From: an uncultured Collinsella sp.
Lineage (GTDB): Bacteria; Actinomycetota; Coriobacteriia; Coriobacteriales; Coriobacteriaceae
Length of the DNA: 64,000 bases
Assembly: GCA_958427355.1 (NCBI GenBank)
Contig: CAUACA010000003.1
Span: 1-64,000, forward strand
Direction of reading: 5' to 3'
The notes under the pieces were generated by a model. It ran no database searches. It was not told the origin of the DNA and was given only the letters and a program-made list of their open reading frames with translations. Below, piece after piece: positions 59,847 through 64,000 of the stretch (the stretch's first letter is position 1; the number at the start of each line of letters is the position of its first letter). The position numbers and the translations under genes are program-made.

Positions 59847-60745
59847 GGGGTTTGGCAGGGTTTTCTGTTGCGACGGCGTGCGGGGCGGAACCTCGTGTGC
59901 CGCAGGTACCGCCGGCGGAGCTGGTGCGTCAGGCGCTCGAGACGGTGGCAGAGAAGCTGCCGCGTGAGCTGGTGGAAAACGATCTGCTGAAAAAGATCGC
60001 CCGTTCGTGGGCATCGCTGGCTCCGGCGCGTCGCCTTGGCCTCGCGATCGAGGATGCTTCGGGGCGTTTGGCGTTTCTGCTGCTATCGAGCGGTGTCTGC
60101 TGCGTTTTGCTAACGATGGTGTCGTTATCGCCCCTCGGATTTGCCTTGGGACTTGTTGCTCCGTTTGCCGTTGGCGCCGCTCGGGATGGCTTTGAGAGCC
60201 GGCGCGAGCAACACGATGCAGAAGAGGCCATGCCCGAGGCGTTTACCGCACTTTCCATGTCGCTTGCCTCGGGACATTCGCTGGCCCAGGGCATGCGCTT
60301 TGTGGGCGCTCATGCGCAAGAACCGGTGCATACCGAGTTTTTGCGGGTGGCGGCGGCGATCGATTGCGGCATCTCGGCGACCGATGCGCTCGATGACTTG
60401 CTCGTGCGCATCGACGCCCCCGGTCTTTCGCTTGTGACCTTGGCGCTTAAGGTGTCACAGCGCACTGGCGCTCCGCTTGCCGACTTACTGTCTGAGGCGT
60501 CGAGCATGGTAGGGGAGCGCATTGAGCTCAAGCGCCGCCTGGATGTCAAGACGTCGCAGGCTCGCATGTCGGCGCATATGGTCGCGGCGATGCCGGCGGG
60601 CATGTGCGCGGTGTTGGCGCTGCTTTCGGCAGATTTTCGTCGCGGTCTTGCGACGCCTGCCGGTGCGGGCGCTGTGGTGCTGGGTCTCGCCCTCAACGCC
60701 GTTGCCCTGGTGGTTATCCGGCGCATTATGAGGGTGGAGCTATGA
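59819..60745 (+). CDS. Tad pilus inner-membrane platform protein TadB-like
   Basis: A 308-residue type II secretion F-domain protein. A hydrophobic pair near residues 80-120 (LLLSSGVCCVLLTMVSLSPLG) precedes the cytoplasmic F-domain (AFTALSMSLASGHSLAQGMRFV, LLSEASSMVGERIELKRRLDVKTSQARMS), and further helices close the protein (MPAGMCAVLALLSADFRRG). It forms the membrane platform with TadC. ATG 59819 follows AGAGGAGGTG. It overlaps CpaF upstream and TadC downstream (ATGA). Confidence 0.9.
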   Translation: MEVAMPLVVGGLAGFSVATACGAEPRVPQVPPAELVRQALETVAEKLPRELVENDLLKKIARSWASLAPARRLGLAIEDASGRLAFLLLSSGVCCVLLTMVSLSPLGFALGLVAPFAVGAARDGFESRREQHDAEEAMPEAFTALSMSLASGHSLAQGMRFVGAHAQEPVHTEFLRVAAAIDCGISATDALDDLLVRIDAPGLSLVTLALKVSQRTGAPLADLLSEASSMVGERIELKRRLDVKTSQARMSAHMVAAMPAGMCAVLALLSADFRRGLATPAGAGAVVLGLALNAVALVVIRRIMRVEL

Positions 60746-61383
60746 GCGTCCCAGTTGTAGTTGCGGCTTGCCTGTGCGCCCTGAGTGTATTTGTCACGAC
60801 GGGTTTGGATCGGGCGGACGCGCGCAAGATCGCAGGGGCCTGCAAGCGCGAGGCGGTGCTGGTCGCTGCCGCGGGTCGCTCGGTGGTCGATGCCCTGACC
60901 GCGCGAGTGAAGGGCGCGGTTGGAGCGGGCGGCCCGGCGCGAGTTTCGCTCGGCGAAGTGTCCGAGATGATCGATGTTGTGCGCTTGGGTCTTTCGGCCG
61001 GTCTTTCGTTTGATGCGGCGCTTGAGATTTTCTGCGCCAACCGCCGGTCAGTGCTGGCTCTTCGACTTGAGCGGGCCTGCATGGCGTGGCAGGTGGGCGT
61101 GGGCACGCGTGAGGACGAGTTGTTGGCCGCCGCACGCGACCTGGACGTGCGAGCGCTCGAGACCTTTGCCATCACGGTGGGGCAGGCGCTCGCTCTGGGT
61201 GCCCCACTTGCCGAGACGCTGGCCGCTCAAAGTCGCGAGATCCGTGCGGCTCATCGCGCCGCGGTCGAGCGCGAGATCGAGCGTGCGCCCGTCAAGCTGC
61301 TGATTCCCACCGGCACACTCATCTTGCCGGCGTTGCTTCTGTCCATATTGGGCCCGCTGTTGGGAGCAGGCGGGATGATGTAG
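60742..61383 (+). CDS. Tad pilus inner-membrane platform protein TadC-like
   Basis: A 213-residue F-domain protein, shorter than usual TadC (about 300) because it lacks part of the N-terminal membrane region. An N-terminal helix (VVVAACLCALSVFVTTGLD) is followed by an F-domain (SEMIDVVRLGLSAGLSFDAALEIF, FAITVGQALALGAPLAETLAAQ, RAAHRAAVEREIERAPVKLLIP) and a last helix (LILPALLLSILGPLLGAGG). The start overlaps the TadB stop by four bases. The frame is open upstream inside tadB, but no ribosome site supports an earlier start. Confidence 0.87.
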   Translation: MSVPVVVAACLCALSVFVTTGLDRADARKIAGACKREAVLVAAAGRSVVDALTARVKGAVGAGGPARVSLGEVSEMIDVVRLGLSAGLSFDAALEIFCANRRSVLALRLERACMAWQVGVGTREDELLAAARDLDVRALETFAITVGQALALGAPLAETLAAQSREIRAAHRAAVEREIERAPVKLLIPTGTLILPALLLSILGPLLGAGGMM

Positions 61384-61393
61384 GGAGGAATAC

Positions 61394-61627
61394 ATGAACA
61401 CGATGACTGACGTTGCTGGCAAGGTCTGGAGCTGGGCTGTTTGCCAGTCAATTCGCGCTCGCCAGCATGTCGGGGAGCTACTGCAGGAGGAGAGTGCGCA
61501 GGGCACCACCGAATACGCCATCTTGGTCGGCGTGCTCGTGGTGATCGCCATCATTGCCATTGTCGCATTTAAGGGCAAGGTCCAAGATCTATGGAACGCT
61601 ATCAGCGAGGGCATCAACAGCCTGTAG
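61394..61627 (+). CDS. Flp/Fap-type pilin (major subunit candidate)
   Basis: A 77-residue type IVb pilin. A long leader of about 36 residues precedes the processing region ESAQGTTEYAILVGV. Counting Gln as +1 gives the conserved Glu5-Tyr6 pair of Flp pilins, but the residue before the cut is Ala rather than the usual Gly. A hydrophobic helix (ILVGVLVVIAIIAIVAF) and a short tail follow. Strong GGGAGGA ribosome site. It is the first of three prepilin-like genes in a row. No prepilin peptidase (TadV) gene lies in the window. Confidence 0.93.
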   Translation: MNTMTDVAGKVWSWAVCQSIRARQHVGELLQEESAQGTTEYAILVGVLVVIAIIAIVAFKGKVQDLWNAISEGINSL

Positions 61628-62154
61628 AGGGCGCCCGTCCCGCTGGCGCGTTGCTGGTACTCGCCTGTGCAGTCGTGGCGGTGGCAGTGGCGGTTTGGGG
61701 GCTTAACGTAGCACGGCAACAACGTTTAGTAACTGCCACGGATGCGGGTTCGGGCTTAGCTGCGGCGTCTCAAAAAGACGACACGCGAGATGCGGGCGAT
61801 TCGGATGTCGCTGTCACGGCGCAAACCTTTCTGCGGACGCTCGACAAGCGGTCTGGCACTGCGACGGATTCGCCTGAGGACAACGCGATTGCGGTCCGGC
61901 TTGCATGGTCCGAGGACCGACCGATGACCGAGGCAGCGGCGGATATGTTACGCGCCTACCGCGAGGTGCCAACGGCCCAGCTCGCCCTGAGCGGCTATCT
62001 CGATATTAAGGGTAGCGTATGGGGCGCCATCGTGCGCGATGGGCGCGGCTGGGTCGATATGGTGACGGTTGCCGCGGATACTGGCGATGCTTCGTGTCGT
62101 CTGCGCGCCGTGCGCCTGGTCCCGCAAACAATAAGCTCAAAGGAGGGATCGTGA
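61591..62154 (+). CDS. Tad-locus protein with one N-terminal membrane helix, unknown role
   Basis: A 187-residue protein I cannot assign to a family. An N-terminal helix (GALLVLACAVVAVAVAVWGL) is followed by an extracytoplasmic domain rich in Ala, Asp and Thr (TAQTFLRTLDKRSGTA, AADMLRAYREVPTAQLAL, DGRGWVDMVTVAADTG). The ATG at 61591 lies inside the pilin gene and has no clear ribosome site, so translation may depend on coupling or start at a TTG after the pilin stop. Its position between pilin and minor pilin genes suggests an accessory assembly role. Confidence 0.65.
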   Translation: MERYQRGHQQPVEGARPAGALLVLACAVVAVAVAVWGLNVARQQRLVTATDAGSGLAAASQKDDTRDAGDSDVAVTAQTFLRTLDKRSGTATDSPEDNAIAVRLAWSEDRPMTEAAADMLRAYREVPTAQLALSGYLDIKGSVWGAIVRDGRGWVDMVTVAADTGDASCRLRAVRLVPQTISSKEGS

Positions 62155-62155
62155 A

Positions 62156-62374
62156 ATGCATGGTGTTCTGCGTGAAGAGGTTGCCCAAGCAACGGTCGAA
62201 TACGCCATCGTCACGGTGGCGCTGTTATCGATCGTGCTGGCGATCGCGGGGCTTTGGCGTGCTGGCACCGATGGGCGCTTGGCGGCGCTGGTTGAGCGGG
62301 CGGCATCTCATGGCGTTGCCTCGACGTCGGTTATCGACGCCGCTGCGGGCGCTAAGGACATCGCGTTGTATTGA
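62156..62374 (+). CDS. Small prepilin-like protein (minor pilin candidate)
   Basis: A 72-residue protein. A short leader of about 9 residues ends in EEVAQATVEYAIVTVALLSIV. With Gln as +1 the Glu5-Tyr6 pair is in place, and Ala again stands before the predicted cut. A hydrophobic helix and a soluble tail (GLWRAGTDGRLAALVERAAS) follow. AAGGAGGGA lies 7 bases before the ATG. The gene overlaps the TadE-like gene after it. Confidence 0.82.
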   Translation: MHGVLREEVAQATVEYAIVTVALLSIVLAIAGLWRAGTDGRLAALVERAASHGVASTSVIDAAAGAKDIALY

Positions 62375-62840
62375 TATCGCGCGCGAGGACCGGGCGCAGT
62401 CTACGGTCGAGGCCGCTTTTTTGCTGCCGACGTTTCTGACGCTCATCCTTCTCGCACTGCAACCAGTGTGCCTGCTCTATACGCGCGCGGTCATGGAGTC
62501 TGCCGCCGCCGAGACCGCGCGGCTCATGACCACGACGACGGCGGAGGACGACGATCTTAAGGAGTTCACCCGCCGCCGGCTTGCCGCAGTGCCCAACGTT
62601 TCGATCTTTCATGCCGGCGGGCCGTTGTCGTGGGATATCGAGCTTGGCCGGGCCGGTGCGGGTGGCGTCTCGTCCGTGTCCGTTTCCGGCGAGGTCAAGC
62701 CGTTACCTGTGATCGGTGCGTTTGCGCAGGCTATGGGTTGTACCGCCGAGGGCGGCTACGTTGAGCTCAAGGTCGATGTCTCGTATCAATCGCGTCCCGA
62801 ATGGCTGGAGGGAGATTATGATTCGTGGATTGCTGCATGA
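62310..62840 (+). CDS. TadE-like minor pilin
   Basis: The processing region EDRAQSTVEAAFLLPTFLTL is typical of TadE proteins (Glu5 with Gln as +1), again with Ala before the cut, followed by a hydrophobic helix and MESAAAETARLMTTTTAED. The C-terminal domain includes NVSIFHAGGPLSWDIELGR. The start is uncertain: ATG 62310 gives 176 residues but overlaps the previous gene by 65 bases and has a weak site. AAGGA at 62354 precedes an in-frame ATT at 62370, a possible rare start. The end overlaps the next gene by 23 bases. Confidence 0.8.
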   Translation: MALPRRRLSTPLRALRTSRCIDIAREDRAQSTVEAAFLLPTFLTLILLALQPVCLLYTRAVMESAAAETARLMTTTTAEDDDLKEFTRRRLAAVPNVSIFHAGGPLSWDIELGRAGAGGVSSVSVSGEVKPLPVIGAFAQAMGCTAEGGYVELKVDVSYQSRPEWLEGDYDSWIAA

Positions 62841-64000
62841 GATTAAGCGTTTCTGGTCTAGATGCGTTTTGACGCGCCGTCCGAGCTGCCATCGCAAGCG
62901 AGGCGGCTTTATGGGTCGAGCCGGTATCGACCTGTTTATCGAAGACGGTGCCTACACCACGCTTTCCTCTGCGGTGGTCATATTGGTGGTGCTCACGCTG
63001 CTGTTTTCGTCGACGGCGGCGATATGGAGCATGTCGCGCGCGGGGGACACCCAGGTGGCTGCCGATAGCGGCGCGCTGGCAGGCGCCAATGTGGTGTCGT
63101 CCTATCACACGGCTGCCACGGTGGTGGATGCGAGCATTTTGAGTTTGGGCCTAGCGGGGTTTGCCACGATCGGGACGGGCCTGGTCGCCATCCTCATCCC
63201 GGGTGCCGAACCAGTTGCCGGCAATATGGTCGACACCGGGATTGAGATCATTAAAACGCGCAACAAGTTTGCCAAAAGCGCATCGGAAGGCTTACAGAAA
63301 ATCGAGACGGCTCTGCCGTATCTGATCGCCGCGCGTGCCACGCAGGCGGTGTCGGCGCAGGATACCGATAGTGTGACCTATACCGGTACGGCGCTTGCCG
63401 TGCCCAAGACATCCGAGTCGGACTTCGCTGCGCTCGAGGGGTCCGAGATCTCGACCGATGCCATTAAAGGCACATCAGATGATTTGGAGCGTGCGGCCGA
63501 GGAGCTGCGGAAGGCTTCTGAGGACACGGCAAAGGCTAAAGAGCGCGCTTGGCTGGCGGATTGTGGTGGGTCGGACAAGGGCTCGGTCAGCAGCTGTTCT
63601 TGCATGTGGGAGCGTGCGAAAAGCCTAGCGGATCTCTCTGGTGCTCAAAATCCACATTACGCTTCGAGCGTTACGTGGGAGCCGCAAGTGGCGCTCGATC
63701 GCGCGAAGGCCTACTATCGCCAGCGCCTGGCAAATGAGAAACCGCTTGGCGAGGGTCCGGAAAAACAGGCAGATTCTGCTGCACGAAAGGTGTTCTTCGC
63801 TTATGCGAGTGAAGAAGTCGAGCGGGCATATATAACTGAAAAGGACGGCAAAGTTTCCGCCCGCATCCCTTTCCTTCCGCGAAATCCAGATGAGGCGCGG
63901 ACGACTGAACTCTATACCGATGCACGTTGGCCCACGAGTGAAGTAGATAAAGTTACCTATTTGCATTATGGGACTGACTGTCCAAATTACAAAAAAGGAA
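62818..64000 (+). CDS. TadG-like pilus-associated protein, 5' part
   Basis: The frame starts at ATG 62818 behind GGAGGGAG and is open to the window edge (394 codons seen). After a basic N-terminus of about 45 residues comes EDGAYTTLSSAVVILVVLTLLFSSTAAIW, a single membrane helix, then SRAGDTQVAADSGALAGANVV, which matches the helix-plus-VAADAAALAGA pattern of TadG/Flp-associated proteins. A second hydrophobic stretch (ILSLGLAGFATIGTGLVAIL) follows. The rest is extracytoplasmic with a coiled-coil-like Glu/Ala/Lys region and Cys residues (WLADCGGSDKG, SSCSCMWERA) that could form disulfides. It closes the visible part of the operon. Confidence 0.8.
   Translation, partial: MIRGLLHEIKRFWSRCVLTRRPSCHRKRGGFMGRAGIDLFIEDGAYTTLSSAVVILVVLTLLFSSTAAIWSMSRAGDTQVAADSGALAGANVVSSYHTAATVVDASILSLGLAGFATIGTGLVAILIPGAEPVAGNMVDTGIEIIKTRNKFAKSASEGLQKIETALPYLIAARATQAVSAQDTDSVTYTGTALAVPKTSESDFAALEGSEISTDAIKGTSDDLERAAEELRKASEDTAKAKERAWLADCGGSDKGSVSSCSCMWERAKSLADLSGAQNPHYASSVTWEPQVALDRAKAYYRQRLANEKPLGEGPEKQADSAARKVFFAYASEEVERAYITEKDGKVSARIPFLPRNPDEARTTELYTDARWPTSEVDKVTYLHYGTDCPNYKKG

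Overview
The window looks like a chromosomal segment of a gut actinobacterium of the class Coriobacteriia, most likely Collinsella. The grounds are high-GC genes with dense shadow reading frames, mannose-family PTS operons tied to GntR/UTRA regulators and FrlB-like deglycases, a T-box in front of pheST, a Tad pilus locus without outer-membrane parts (a monoderm cell), and many small palindromic intergenic repeats. The genus is inferred, not proven. No rRNA, CRISPR array, transposase or prophage was seen. One tRNA (Val, GAC) is present.

Layout. 1-2.9 kb: end of a PAP2 phosphatase, a threonine-aldolase-type lyase, a GNAT acetyltransferase. 2.2-16.7 kb and 23.2-28.0 kb: four sugar-amine (Amadori-type) modules, each with a GntR/UTRA regulator and a SIS-domain deglycase-like enzyme. 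Two of them also carry a complete mannose-family PTS. A DMT exporter, a HAD hydrolase, a YitT membrane protein and recQ are interspersed. 16.8-23 kb: a 2-hydroxyacid (lactate-type) dehydrogenase, metA, 5-formyl-THF cyclo-ligase and a large M16C peptidase. 28-33 kb: an accessory stretch with an AlbA_2/ATPase-type regulator behind a striking operator-like array, a probable modification-dependent HNH nuclease, small zinc proteins and the tRNA. 33.5-44.5 kb: a DMT transporter, a DUF4012 envelope protein, glmM, an M32 carboxypeptidase and T-box-pheS-pheT. 44.6-47.4 kb: a CbiM-CbiQ-CbiO type nickel/cobalt ECF transporter behind a NikR-like operator. 47.5-56 kb: a phospholipase-C-like protein, a nuclease-fold protein, pyruvate kinase, a P2-type ATPase with a bistable leader, and rsgA behind tandem terminator-linked leader units. 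56.2 kb to the end: a Tad/Flp pilus operon that runs off the window.

How the genes work together. The PTS/SIS modules would import and phosphorylate fructosamine-like compounds (for example fructoselysine or glucoselysine). The SIS enzymes would then split them into sugar phosphate plus amine for glycolysis, ending at pyruvate kinase and the lactate-type dehydrogenase. The four module regulators appear to have distinct DNA motifs, so each module probably answers its own substrate.

Most unusual content. (1) A ~170-bp structured repeat in three copies, each starting at a stop codon, whose four stems change sequence between copies while keeping base pairing. (2) A bistable, ribosome-site-masking leader on the P-type ATPase. 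(3) Tandem leader units ahead of rsgA. (4) A HAD gene enclosed between 45-bp inverted repeats that supply its stop codon. (5) A duplicated GAGATA-palindrome array ahead of the AlbA_2 gene. (6) Three Tad prepilins that all have Ala instead of Gly before the predicted cleavage site.
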